Of a DNA stretch of 33,476 nucleotides, positions 21,901 to 29,861 are shown in pieces. The notes under the pieces are model-generated. The model did no database searches. It saw only the letters and a program-made list of their open reading frames with translations, and was not told the origin of the DNA. The translations under genes were made by a program, and so were the position numbers. This DNA comes from UBA6065 sp038063975 (GTDB lineage Bacteria > Patescibacteriota > Minisyncoccia > Phycocordibacterales > UBA6065), in assembly GCA_038063975.1 (NCBI GenBank), contig JBBTTY010000028.1:1-33476 (forward strand). Reading direction: 5' to 3'. How positions within the stretch are numbered: the stretch's first letter is position 1; the number at the start of each line of letters is the position of its first letter.

Positions 21901-23046
21901 TTAAAGAGGCAATATTCGCGGTATTTTGGGGTTTATACGGGCCACGATTTCATAATTGATCGTATCGGCCGCCTCGGCCATTTCTTCGGCAGAAATAATT
22001 TCCTTGCCTTGCTTGCCAATGATCACCACTTCATCTCCCTGTTTTACAGAAGGAATATCCGTGACATTGATAATGGTCATATCCATAGAAATTCTGCCGA
22101 CAATGTCCGCTCTCTTGCCGCACACTAGAACTTGACCATTATTAGAAAGGGAGCGTGGCAGACCATGCCAATAACCGACAGGAATAATGGCTAATCTAGA
22201 GTTTTTTGTGAGTTCATGTGTGAGGTCATAACCTATTTTTGATCCTTTTCCTGCAAGTTTTATTTCCGTGATAATTGTTTTCCATGTGAGAGCTGGAAAA
22301 ATTTCCACGCCTTTTGACCAGAGTTTTATTTCTCGCGAAGGCCACAGACCGTAGAGGGCGATGCCGGCCCTAGACATATCAAAATGGAAATTTTTTGAAA
22401 ATAAAATACCTGAACTCGCCGAAGCATGAGTGATAGGCGTAAAACCTCTCTGATTTAGTTTTTCGACGATATTTCTGAAATTATTTGCCTGCATTTTCGA
22501 ATAATCTTCGCGCATCGGATCTTCCATGACGGCAAAATGTGTATAGGCTCCTTCAATTTTTGCTGGAAAATTTTTGGCAGAAATAATTCGAATTATTTGC
22601 TGGACATGAGTTTCTGTTATTCCCTGCCTATGGAGACCTGTATCAAACTTCAAGTGTATGGAAAGTTTTTTGGGAAGTTTTGTTTTTGAGAGGATTGAAA
22701 GAGAATCGAGAGACGAAATTGTCAGGGAAATTTTCTTTTGAGAGGCAATTTTAAAGTATTTTGGCAAAGTATAACCAAAAACCAAAATCGGTACTTTAAA
22801 GCCAGCTCTGCGAAGCTCCAGAGCCTCTGTAATCTCATCTACAGCCAACCAATCTGCGCCACCTGAGAGAACAGCTTTTGCCGACAAAATCATGCCGTGT
22901 CCATAAGCATTTGATTTGACCACAGCCATCATGACTACTTTATTTGAAAGCAGAGATTTGAGTGTTCGAGTGTTTTTTTCTATAGCTTTCGGATCAATTT
23001 CAAGCCATGTCCGGAAAGATTCGGCAATATTTATAAACTGCTTCAT
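21901..23046 (-). CDS. alr: Alanine racemase
   Basis: A PLP enzyme that makes D-alanine for peptidoglycan. The PLP lysine is K44 in VVKSNAYGHG, the barrel contains ASSGILF and SRAGIALYG, and the C-terminal beta domain has GYDLTHE (with the second catalytic tyrosine) and VGRISMDMTIINVT. Length 381 aa, normal. The start is 10 nt past the 3' end of tRNA-Tyr on the same strand, so both are probably on one transcript. Its presence supports an intact cell wall. Confidence 0.95.
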   Translation of the reverse strand: MKQFINIAESFRTWLEIDPKAIEKNTRTLKSLLSNKVVMMAVVKSNAYGHGMILSAKAVLSGGADWLAVDEITEALELRRAGFKVPILVFGYTLPKYFKIASQKKISLTISSLDSLSILSKTKLPKKLSIHLKFDTGLHRQGITETHVQQIIRIISAKNFPAKIEGAYTHFAVMEDPMREDYSKMQANNFRNIVEKLNQRGFTPITHASASSGILFSKNFHFDMSRAGIALYGLWPSREIKLWSKGVEIFPALTWKTIITEIKLAGKGSKIGYDLTHELTKNSRLAIIPVGYWHGLPRSLSNNGQVLVCGKRADIVGRISMDMTIINVTDIPSVKQGDEVVIIGKQGKEIISAEEMAEAADTINYEIVARINPKIPRILPL

Positions 23047-23056
23047 AATGTTGATG

Positions 23057-23139
23057 TGCGCCGAGAGGGACTCGAACCCCCGGAGGCCAAAGGCCGCGAC
23101 GTTTACAGCGTCGTGTAATTGCCACTATACGATCGGCGC
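23057..23139 (-). tRNA. tRNA-Tyr (anticodon GTA)
   Basis: The GCGCCGA/TCGGCGC acceptor stem, anticodon loop CTGTAAA (anticodon GTA), a long variable arm with the GGCC/GGCC stem, and the T-loop TTCGAGT. The discriminator is A, and CCA is not encoded (ACATCA follows). The 93 bp between it and the clpB stop hold a weak ATCAC/GTGAT hairpin and nothing else I can support. Confidence 0.93.
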
Positions 23140-23232
23140 ATGAGGAACTTCCCTACTTTATCAGATTTTTGCTCTATCACAAGCTTGCGTGATGCAGAGT
23201 CTCATATCTAAAGCTTCGGACGAACCGATTAT

Positions 23233-25962
23233 CTAGCTAGCCACTTTTTCGGATTTTTCTGCTTTCACTAATTCTATTTCATCACCAAACATTTTCACAA
23301 GCACTGGCTTTCTGCCCTTTTTTATATCGAAGGTGAATTCGCTGTTTTTTTGGCCTACAGAAATAGCGCCACCTTTGTTTACTTCTTGGGAAATCATAAA
23401 TCCGGCTATAGGTGTGAGAATTTTTTCTTGTATGAGACGACGGAGAGGTCTGGCACCATATTGAGGATTATAGCCTTCTTTTGCGAGATATTCCAAAACC
23501 GTAGGCTGGATTTCTAATCTGATTTCCTTTTCAGCCAAGCGTTTTATGACCTGTTCAATCTGGATTTTTACAATTTCTTTTATAGCTTCAATAGAAAGTA
23601 CGTCAAAGAGAAGAATCGAATCCAAACGATTGAGAAACTCCGGCCTAAAATAATCTTTTAGACTCTGCATTACTTTGTCTTTGACGTCTTCGTATTTCGC
23701 TTTATCTCCAGCGCCGGAAGCAAAACCGATTTTTTCCATTTTATCTATAAACTGGGCGCCGATGTTTGAGGTGAGAATAATGATAGTATTTTTGAAGTTC
23801 ACCACACGGTTCTTTGTATCAGTCAGACGACCGTTATCTAGAACCTGAAGCAAAATATTGAAAACTTCCGGGTGAGCTTTTTCAATTTCGTCAAAGAGAA
23901 TGACGGAATACGGACGGTGACGAACCATTTCGGTGAGAGACCCGCCTTCTTCATATCCGACATAGCCCGGTGGAGCACCGATCAGTTTCGACGTTGAATG
24001 TTTTTCCATAAACTCTGACATGTCCACGCGAATGAGGGCTCTCTCGTCATTGAACATGAATTCGGCTAGAGCTTTTGTAAGCTCGGTTTTGCCGACACCA
24101 GTCGGCCCGAGAAAGAGAAAAGAACCGATAGGTCTCTGGGGATCGGCGATGCCGGCCCGAGCGCGTCTCACGGTATCGGCGATTTTTTTGACAGCTTCTG
24201 TCTGTCCCACGACGCGTTTGGCTAATCCAGCTTCCATTCTCATCAGTTTGTTGGCTTCTTCTTCGAGCATGCGTGAGACTGGAATACCTGTCCATTTGGA
24301 AACTATATCAGCTATGTCTTGTTCATTGATTTCCTCTTTGAGGATTCGGCGAGATGATTGCAGTTTTTTGAATTTTTTCTGCTTCATATCTAAATCTTTT
24401 TCAAGTACAGGAATTTTTCCATATCTGATTTCAGCGGCTTTTGAAAGTTCGGCCTTTAGTTCTGCGGCTTCTTCTTCTAAACGCATTTTCTCCAGCTCTT
24501 TTTTGAGAGATTTAATATTCGTCAGTAGCTCTTTTTCACTTTTCCATTTTAGTTCGAGCTCTCTCGTTTCTTCTTGGAGATCAGCAATTGCCTTTTCTAT
24601 GGCTTTGATACGTGCCTTTGGAGCTTTTGCTTCATCTTTATTTTCTTTGGCTAATTCGATTTCTCTACGCAGAGCTTCGCGTTCAATTTCCAGGCGCATG
24701 ATTTTCCTGTGAGCGTCTTCTAGTAGAGGTGGCTTTGATTCGAGAGAAATTTTGAGAGCCGATGCCGCTTCATCTACCAAGTCAACGGTTTTGTCTGGCA
24801 AAAATCTCTCCGAAATATAGCGAGAAGAGAGGTTGACAGCCGCAATGATAGCGTCATCCGTAATACGCACGCCATGATAGAGCTCATACTTTTCTTTGAG
24901 ACCGCGCAAGATAGCGATGGCATCTTCTATAGAAGGCTCCGCTACATACACGGGCTGAAAACGACGCGTCAAGGCCGGGTCTTTTTCTATGTATTTTTGA
25001 TATTCCTTGAGCGTGGTAGCACCGATAGCGCGCAGATCGCCACGAGCCAGAGCAGGTTTCAACATATTTGAAGCGTCCATAGATCCTTCAGCCGCACCCG
25101 CACCGACAATAGTGTGGATTTCATCTATAAAGAGAATAATCTTGCCTTCGGAACGTTCGATTTCTTTCATGATGTTTTTTAGACGCTCTTCGAATTCGCC
25201 ACGATATTTCGTGCCAGCAACCAAGAGGCCAAGATCTAGCAAAACGAGTTCTTTGTCTTTGAGTGATTCCGGAACATCACCAGTCATCATGCGCAGAGCC
25301 AATCCTTCGACGATAGCAGTTTTTCCCACACCAGCTTCACCTATGAGAATAGGATTATTTTTCGTTCGGCGGGAGAGAATTTGGATGATGCGTTTGATTT
25401 CCTGATCACGACCGATGACAGGATCAAGTTTGTTTTCAAAAGCCAGTTTAGTGAGACTTTTTGTGTATTTGGCCAAAGTGCGAGGCCGTTTCGGAGCGAT
25501 ATGCTCTATGTTCTTGGTTGCACGCAATTCTTCGAGAACACGCAGAACTGACGCTTTGGTTATACGAAAGCGAGAGAGAATATCCAGAGCCGGACTAGAC
25601 ACTTCGAGGAGAGCGACGAGTAGGTGTTCGGTGGAAATAAATTCGTCTTTTAAACTTGTCGCTACTTTGCCGGAATTTTCCAGAGCTTGTGCCAATTCCG
25701 GCGTGAGATATATCTGATAAGACTGGGACAGGGTGGTTCCCGCCTGCGCGCCTTCGAGCGATTCGGCCAGAGAATCAGATAGGAGAATTATGTCTACTTC
25801 TAATTTTTCCAAAATAGCTGTAACCATACTCTCTTCTTGAAGTATGAGAGAGGAGAGGAGATGGAGTGGATTTACGTGATTTTGAGCGCGCTCAATGGCC
25901 AGCTCGTGCGCTCGTCTGATGGCTTCTTTGGCTTTGGTTGTAAAATGATTAAGGGGTGGCAT
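23233..25962 (-). CDS. clpB: AAA+ disaggregase ClpB (long M-domain, IGF-like loop)
   Basis: A 909-aa Hsp100 chaperone. The Clp N-domain repeats occupy about 1-145; AAA-1 has Walker A GEAGVGKT (208-215) and Walker B ILFIDEIHT; a middle coiled-coil domain of about 140 residues (roughly 415-555) is of ClpB length, not the short ClpC type; AAA-2 has GPTGVGKT (about 620) and VILFDEIEKAHPEV. Unlike typical ClpB, AAA-2 contains KIGFASGAGDK where ClpA/ClpC carry their ClpP-contacting loop. Role: pulls aggregated proteins apart, with DnaK. The start overlaps the preceding HtrA-like gene by 14 bp. I saw no CIRCE-type heat-shock operator. Confidence 0.93.
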   Translation of the reverse strand: MPPLNHFTTKAKEAIRRAHELAIERAQNHVNPLHLLSSLILQEESMVTAILEKLEVDIILLSDSLAESLEGAQAGTTLSQSYQIYLTPELAQALENSGKVATSLKDEFISTEHLLVALLEVSSPALDILSRFRITKASVLRVLEELRATKNIEHIAPKRPRTLAKYTKSLTKLAFENKLDPVIGRDQEIKRIIQILSRRTKNNPILIGEAGVGKTAIVEGLALRMMTGDVPESLKDKELVLLDLGLLVAGTKYRGEFEERLKNIMKEIERSEGKIILFIDEIHTIVGAGAAEGSMDASNMLKPALARGDLRAIGATTLKEYQKYIEKDPALTRRFQPVYVAEPSIEDAIAILRGLKEKYELYHGVRITDDAIIAAVNLSSRYISERFLPDKTVDLVDEAASALKISLESKPPLLEDAHRKIMRLEIEREALRREIELAKENKDEAKAPKARIKAIEKAIADLQEETRELELKWKSEKELLTNIKSLKKELEKMRLEEEAAELKAELSKAAEIRYGKIPVLEKDLDMKQKKFKKLQSSRRILKEEINEQDIADIVSKWTGIPVSRMLEEEANKLMRMEAGLAKRVVGQTEAVKKIADTVRRARAGIADPQRPIGSFLFLGPTGVGKTELTKALAEFMFNDERALIRVDMSEFMEKHSTSKLIGAPPGYVGYEEGGSLTEMVRHRPYSVILFDEIEKAHPEVFNILLQVLDNGRLTDTKNRVVNFKNTIIILTSNIGAQFIDKMEKIGFASGAGDKAKYEDVKDKVMQSLKDYFRPEFLNRLDSILLFDVLSIEAIKEIVKIQIEQVIKRLAEKEIRLEIQPTVLEYLAKEGYNPQYGARPLRRLIQEKILTPIAGFMISQEVNKGGAISVGQKNSEFTFDIKKGRKPVLVKMFGDEIELVKAEKSEKVAS

Positions 25963-26686
25963 ATGTTTTTATAATATTCGATGGTATAAAGCTGTTTTGA
26001 TTACTTCCGTCATTTACAGCAATGACCTCACCTAAAAGATTAACAAGAATTGCGTGACTGTCAAAGCTTTCTCTCGTGGTATTTACTTTGATTCTCTCTT
26101 TATTTTTTGAAGAAATAATGCCTGTGGCAATAGAGAGTTCTTCCCTGCCTGCAATTAATACAACTGATTGGCCGAGTTTGAGTGTACCAGAATCGGCCAG
26201 TGTTGCTCCCGTATAAACTCTAGCATTTTTTTTATCGAATGCCTGCTCGGCTTGAAAGAGAGAAATACCTGTCAGAGGATCGCGTGATACAAAGGACAGG
26301 GTGACAGTGTTGCCGCCTAGGAGATCAGCCGAGAGATTATTCACATAAACAGTATCGGTCTCGGCTACAATTTTTCCGGAATTAGAGAGAATGATGCCGA
26401 GACCGAGGAAATTGCCACCACTTTTTATTCGAACGATTGATTTTTCAGCTCTGCTTATGGCATTTGTTATGGCTTCATCTTCCTTCACAACAATTATCTC
26501 TTTTGTGGTCGTTGCGCCTGGAGAGACGGTTTGAATAGTTTTCTCCACCACTCGATTTATAGTTTGGGTGACGGCTGGAGAGCTCTGGTCTAGGAGAGAT
26601 ACAGTGACAATACCTGTGGCGATAGACGAAACAAAGGAGACCAGAAGGGCTAGGAGAATAATCTGCTGTTTGGTCAGGTGTTCCAT
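25949..26686 (-). CDS. Membrane-anchored, catalytically degenerate HtrA/trypsin-like protein
   Basis: A 245-aa protein with one N-terminal membrane helix (about 8-31), a T/V-rich linker and a trypsin-like domain. In active HtrA proteins the catalytic His follows the GSGFI strand; here the equivalent GLGIILSNSGKIVAETDTVYV has none. The Asp of DIAxLK is replaced (LTGISLFQAE), and GNSGGPLVN has become DSHAILVN, so the Ser remains but the oxyanion glycines are gone. It probably acts as a binding protein at the cell surface rather than a protease. It overlaps clpB by 14 bp, which suggests a joint role in protein quality control (inference). A TAAAAT box ends 6 nt before the ATG. Confidence 0.7.
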   Translation of the reverse strand: MEHLTKQQIILLALLVSFVSSIATGIVTVSLLDQSSPAVTQTINRVVEKTIQTVSPGATTTKEIIVVKEDEAITNAISRAEKSIVRIKSGGNFLGLGIILSNSGKIVAETDTVYVNNLSADLLGGNTVTLSFVSRDPLTGISLFQAEQAFDKKNARVYTGATLADSGTLKLGQSVVLIAGREELSIATGIISSKNKERIKVNTTRESFDSHAILVNLLGEVIAVNDGSNQNSFIPSNIIKTYATP

Positions 26687-26727
26687 GACTCTATTTTATC
26701 GCATTTTGGAGATTTTGAAAGATGGAA

Positions 26728-26838
26728 GAAACGAAAGGGATGTTCTCGTGGAGCACGGAAGTTTTCTTGCTAGAAAACTTCCTCGGCTTCGTCGCCGTCG
26801 CTCCTCAGGCGTCTCCACTCGAACATCCCTTTCGTTTC
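26728..26838 (-). repeat. Nested inverted repeat, divergent copy D
   Basis: Perfect 18-bp arms (26728-26745 and 26821-26838), a 2x2 mismatch, then an inner GTGGAG/CTCCAC stem. Read on the minus strand the core begins TGGAGAC, has GGAG, a GGAAGTTTTCT/AGAAAACTTCC hairpin with a TAGCA-type loop (compare CCAGYAGG in the others), and ends GTGCTCCA exactly as in copy B. CTTTCGGA and CGAGAAYGAGA are not recognisable, so it is a distant member. It lies between the winged-helix remnant, whose TGA touches the arm, and the HtrA-like gene. Confidence 0.65.
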
Positions 26839-26995
26839 AAACCCTAGAATACGAAACTCCCTTCCCTGTTTTTCCAACCTGTCGTATTTTCCCCTCTTTT
26901 TCTAAAATTGAAAGGTACCGAGTCGCAGTTGCATCAGAGATGTGGAGAAGTTTTTCTACTTCGTCATTGGTTGTATTTTTTAAATTTCCATAAAC
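26837..26995 (-). pseudogene. Winged-helix (HTH) domain remnant
   Basis: A 52-codon open stretch ending in TGA encodes a recognisable winged helix: NDEVEKLLHISDATATRYL, then SILEKEGKIRQVGKTGKGVS. There is no ATG, GTG or TTG in frame. It begins directly after the TAA of the methyltransferase remnant and in the same frame. An ATG 7 nt downstream of that TAA is in another frame and meets a stop after three codons. So it is either a small regulator whose start was lost by a one-base change, or the tail of a methyltransferase-HTH fusion cut off by the TAA. The stop codon overlaps the arm of repeat D. Confidence 0.5.
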
Positions 26996-27280
26996 TTATT
27001 TCCTTTTTCTCATTATAAAAAGATATTTAAATCCTCGGAGATAAAAATTATACTGTCTTGCCCGTTCGTGCCAAATTCCTGTATTTGATGTTTGATTATG
27101 ACGAGTAAGACAAATCATATCAACTGTTTCAAAGTATTTTTCTAATCTTTGCCACATTAAAAATCCAACAGGGGTAAATTTCTTTTTGATCCATTGATCG
27201 GCAATAACCCAGCCCATTACTTTACCTGGTTTTAAAATCCTTGTAGTAAATTCCAAAAAACAAAGGCTGGCGTTACGCCA
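26996..27280 (-). pseudogene. DNA methyltransferase C-terminal remnant
   Basis: About 95 codons, open from a TAA at 27281-27283, with only a TTG start at 27256. The sequence RILKPGKVMGWVIADQW, then LEKYFETVDMICLTRHNQTSN, and FYLRGFKYLFIMRKRK resembles the C-terminal part of N6/N4 DNA methyltransferases; the catalytic (D/N/S)PP(Y/W) motif and SAM-binding FxG are missing. It is therefore a truncated gene. It lies in an AT-rich stretch next to the HNH endonuclease gene, so the pair may be what is left of a restriction-modification system (inference). Confidence 0.5.
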
Positions 27281-27322
27281 TTATATTTATTATTTATTAA
27301 ACTGGCTCAAATTTCCTTTTAC

Positions 27323-27496
27323 CTAATCGTAAAAATCAATTTCTAAAAATTTTAGAAATTCCTCAAATTTATTTTCTGAAAATTCTATTTTGTTTTCTTC
27401 GCAAAATTCTTTGAATAATTTTTCAACTTCTAAAGCATTGATGATTGTATTATTTTTTATATTGTTATTTTTTAAATATATTTTTATTATGAAACT
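27323..27496 (-). pseudogene. Short ORF without a start codon behind the HNH gene
   Basis: A 57-codon open stretch encoding a lysine- and glutamate-rich helical segment (INALEVEKLFKEFCEENKIEF, with FEEFLKFLEIDFYD after it). No ATG, GTG or TTG is in frame, and its 5' part overlaps the end of the HNH gene in another frame. The codon pattern looks like real protein but the gene seems broken; no family is recognised. The rest of the 208-bp gap is AT-rich, with a small TGGCGTAACGCCA palindrome near 27268-27280. Confidence 0.3.
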
Positions 27497-28202
27497 CTAG
27501 AAATGACTTCTCTGGCAGAAAACGTTGTGGCAAAATAATTTTTTGATTTTGAAAACATAAAAAATAATCCTTGACCGACTGATTATCTAAAAAATTATTT
27601 ATCTTGGGCGAAATATCTATAGTGTAATCTGGCTTTACGGTAATCAAACCTCTATCAAAAGCTCTGTCGTGTAGAGCATTTAAACACAAACCATTGTGTG
27701 GATTTAAACGATTATTAGTATCCGCAGACCAAGGCATAATATGACTTGCATTTAATAACTCTACAAGAGGTAATCCTGTAATGCAGCACTTATTTTGATA
27801 CGATGTTAATACAGCACTTCTAAAAAAGTTTTGGTTGACTCTTGATTTTACAATACTATCACGCTCCTTTCCTTTCGGAAATTCAGTGATGTTTTTAAGT
27901 TTATTTTCAAAGTCAATAATTTTATTTTCACTTTCATATACCGATTTTTCCCAATCATTATTAAAAAATGTCCAAATACTTTTATCCTCTTCTTTAATTT
28001 CCTCTGGTGTGTCTATATTTGTATCTAATTTTGCAAAATTTTTAAATCGTTTTGCAACTTCTTTTGGTGTCCTACTCAATAAATTCGCAAATTGGATAAT
28101 GCCAACATTCTCTGGTTTTATTTCTTTAATTGGTATTTTGCAATATAAATTATATGCTGATATTAATTCTTCTCGCGACCAACTATCTGAAATTTCGGTC
28201 AA
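27465..28202 (-). CDS. HNH endonuclease (restriction-type)
   Basis: The C-terminal 110 residues hold an HNH nuclease: CCITGLPLVELLNASHIMPWS, then NNRLNPHNGLCLNALHDRAFDRG, with the paired CxxT, the SHI histidine and the final HDRAFD, as in the HNH_2 group that includes restriction enzymes. The listed start is a TTG at 28202; the same frame stays open for a further 108 codons upstream (see the next entry), so the natural protein is probably about 350 aa. Base composition is markedly more AT-rich than its neighbours. It is convergent with no gene and sits next to a methyltransferase remnant. Confidence 0.75.
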   Translation of the reverse strand: MTEISDSWSREELISAYNLYCKIPIKEIKPENVGIIQFANLLSRTPKEVAKRFKNFAKLDTNIDTPEEIKEEDKSIWTFFNNDWEKSVYESENKIIDFENKLKNITEFPKGKERDSIVKSRVNQNFFRSAVLTSYQNKCCITGLPLVELLNASHIMPWSADTNNRLNPHNGLCLNALHDRAFDRGLITVKPDYTIDISPKINNFLDNQSVKDYFLCFQNQKIILPQRFLPEKSFLEFHNKNIFKK

Positions 28203-28528
28203 CAGTAAAACTGCATTTTTAATGTCTTCCGAATTTTCAATTACAAAGCTAATTTGGAAATTTTTACCAAAACCACCTGAAGTTTCTTGCCTTGTTAAAA
28301 ATTTTATTTTTCCAGCATATTTATGTTTTATGTAATCAGTATTTCCTAAACACCATATATCTATTTTAGGTTTTGTTTTTGTTAATAAAATATAAGCGAA
28401 TCTTTTTCCACCTTTTTGGTAAAAGCCACACCACTTATCAGTTTCAGAAACAGATAAGCTAACAATGCTTGTCTTAAGTTGCTCTGCTAATTGATAAAAA
28501 GTTGTTTTGAAATACTTAATTTTTCCAT
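28203..28528 (-). pseudogene. N-terminal part of the HNH endonuclease, frameshifted near its ATG
   Basis: This stretch is in frame with the HNH gene and reads like coding sequence (IKYFKTTFYQLAEQLKTSIV, then TDKWCGFYQKGGKRFAYILL). The only ATG (28528) is in another frame. It would join if the A-run (28520-28524 on the + strand as T5) had one more base, giving MEKIKYFKTT. So either a single base was lost near the start, the read is in error, or the ribosome or polymerase slips there. A TATAAT box lies 11 nt before the ATG. Confidence 0.55.
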
Positions 28529-28539
28529 AATCAAAACCT

Positions 28540-28567
28540 ATTATACCTCATATTAAATATCTCTTAA
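28540..28567 (-). promoter_or_regulatory. Promoter of the HNH endonuclease gene
   Basis: On the minus strand TTAAGA (28567-28562), a 16-bp spacer and a perfect TATAAT (28545-28540). The -35 lies within the end of the cysteine desulfurase gene. The box is 11 nt from the ATG at 28528, so the mRNA would be nearly leaderless. Confidence 0.45.
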
Positions 28568-29815
28568 CGCTTTAATTATCTCATCCACCTCTCCCCTCCC
28601 CATTTCTGCCGAAAATGTGAACCGCAAAGTGTTTCTGGAGCGCCATTTTTCGGCATCATCGGACGCTCCATCTTTGCCCACCGAAACAAGCGTTTGGCCG
28701 CCGAGAGTTTCGACAACGTAAGAATTTTCCTCACCTTTGAGACACGAGCTTTTTGTGGAACAGGCTATGCCGGCTTTATCGAGCTGTAAAACTGCCATTT
28801 CGGGATCAGAAATATTTGGCAGAGAAATATTTACGTTGTTTGGCAAACGTTTTTCCATAGAGCCGTTTATGACCGCTTGTGGAATTTCTTTGGCGAGTTG
28901 ATCAAAAAAATATTTTTGAACGGCTGTGGCATTTTTTGATTTACCTTCCCTTTCTTTTTGGGCGAGTTCGAGGGCAGTAGTGAATCCTGTGATAAGTTCC
29001 AGACTTTCGGTTGTCGGTCTCTTGCCCCTTTCTTGTCCGCCACCGACCATCAAAGGTTCAAAGGCAACATTTCTTCGCACAACCAAAACTCCAACTCCCT
29101 TTGGTCCTTGCATTTTATGCGCATCAAGTGTCATGGCGTCGGCGCGCAAGCCTTCGAGTTCGCAAGAAAGCCAAAGTGGTGCCTGCGAAGCATCCACATG
29201 AAATATCGGAAAAGTCGTTTCGCCACTTTGGCCAAGTTTTTCTGACCTGATTTTTCTAATTCCCGCACCAATCTTTGAAACTGGTTGTATCGTACCAATT
29301 TCATTATTGGCATACATACATGTGACGAGAACCGTCGCAGGTGTGATTGCTTCAAGTATTTCATCAGCTCTCACGACACCATCAGGACCCGGCGAAACAT
29401 AAGTCACTTTCACTCCGTGTTTTTCAAACAATTTCAAAGTTTCCAAAACAGAGGAATGCTCTATGGGAGTAGAAACGATATGGACATCTTGCGGTTTTAC
29501 GCCGTTTTCTAATTTTGTCCGCAAAACTCCCTGAATTATAGTCGCATTGGCTTCCGTGCCACCGCTCGTAAAATAAATTTCTTCCGGTTTTACACCGAGC
29601 ACTCGCGCACTTTTTATCCTCATATTTTCAAGCGCTTTTTTTGCTTCCACACCCTCTCTATAAATTGCGCTCGGATTGGCCCATATTTTCTGCACTTTTT
29701 TCATAGCTCTTTTTACCTCTCTGTGGAGAGGTGTCGTTGCCGCCCAGTCTGCATATATGGGCTTTTTCCAAAAATTGCCGAAATTGCCGAAAGAAAATTT
29801 TATCCAATTACTCAT
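28553..29815 (-). CDS. Cysteine desulfurase (NifS/IscS family)
   Basis: A 420-aa PLP enzyme that removes sulfur from cysteine for iron-sulfur clusters or tRNA thiolation. YADWAATTPLH starts the fold, FTSGGTEANATII binds PLP, NNEIGTIQPV and HVDASQAPLW follow, and the PLP lysine is in LDAHKMQGPKG. The mobile-loop catalytic cysteine is in STKSSCLKGEE. An unusual N-terminal stretch repeats FGNFGNF before the fold. No iscU or thiI/mnmA partner is adjacent, so the sulfur acceptor is unknown. TATAAC lies 3 nt before the ATG. Confidence 0.92.
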   Translation of the reverse strand: MSNWIKFSFGNFGNFWKKPIYADWAATTPLHREVKRAMKKVQKIWANPSAIYREGVEAKKALENMRIKSARVLGVKPEEIYFTSGGTEANATIIQGVLRTKLENGVKPQDVHIVSTPIEHSSVLETLKLFEKHGVKVTYVSPGPDGVVRADEILEAITPATVLVTCMYANNEIGTIQPVSKIGAGIRKIRSEKLGQSGETTFPIFHVDASQAPLWLSCELEGLRADAMTLDAHKMQGPKGVGVLVVRRNVAFEPLMVGGGQERGKRPTTESLELITGFTTALELAQKEREGKSKNATAVQKYFFDQLAKEIPQAVINGSMEKRLPNNVNISLPNISDPEMAVLQLDKAGIACSTKSSCLKGEENSYVVETLGGQTLVSVGKDGASDDAEKWRSRNTLRFTFSAEMGRGEVDEIIKALRDI

Positions 29816-29861
29816 GCCGTTATACTATGCAAAAAAACGTTTTTAAGCTAGTATGTAAGCC

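Noticed and set aside
23140..23232. Terminator after clpB
   Set aside because: The only hairpin (ATCAC/GTGAT) is short, has a long loop and is not followed by a T-run on the minus strand.
24020..24712. A 230-codon open frame on the + strand opposite clpB
   Set aside because: It is serine-rich low-complexity translation antisense to a clearly conserved gene, with no recognisable motif. Similar antisense frames opposite topA, serS and the desulfurase were left out for the same reason.
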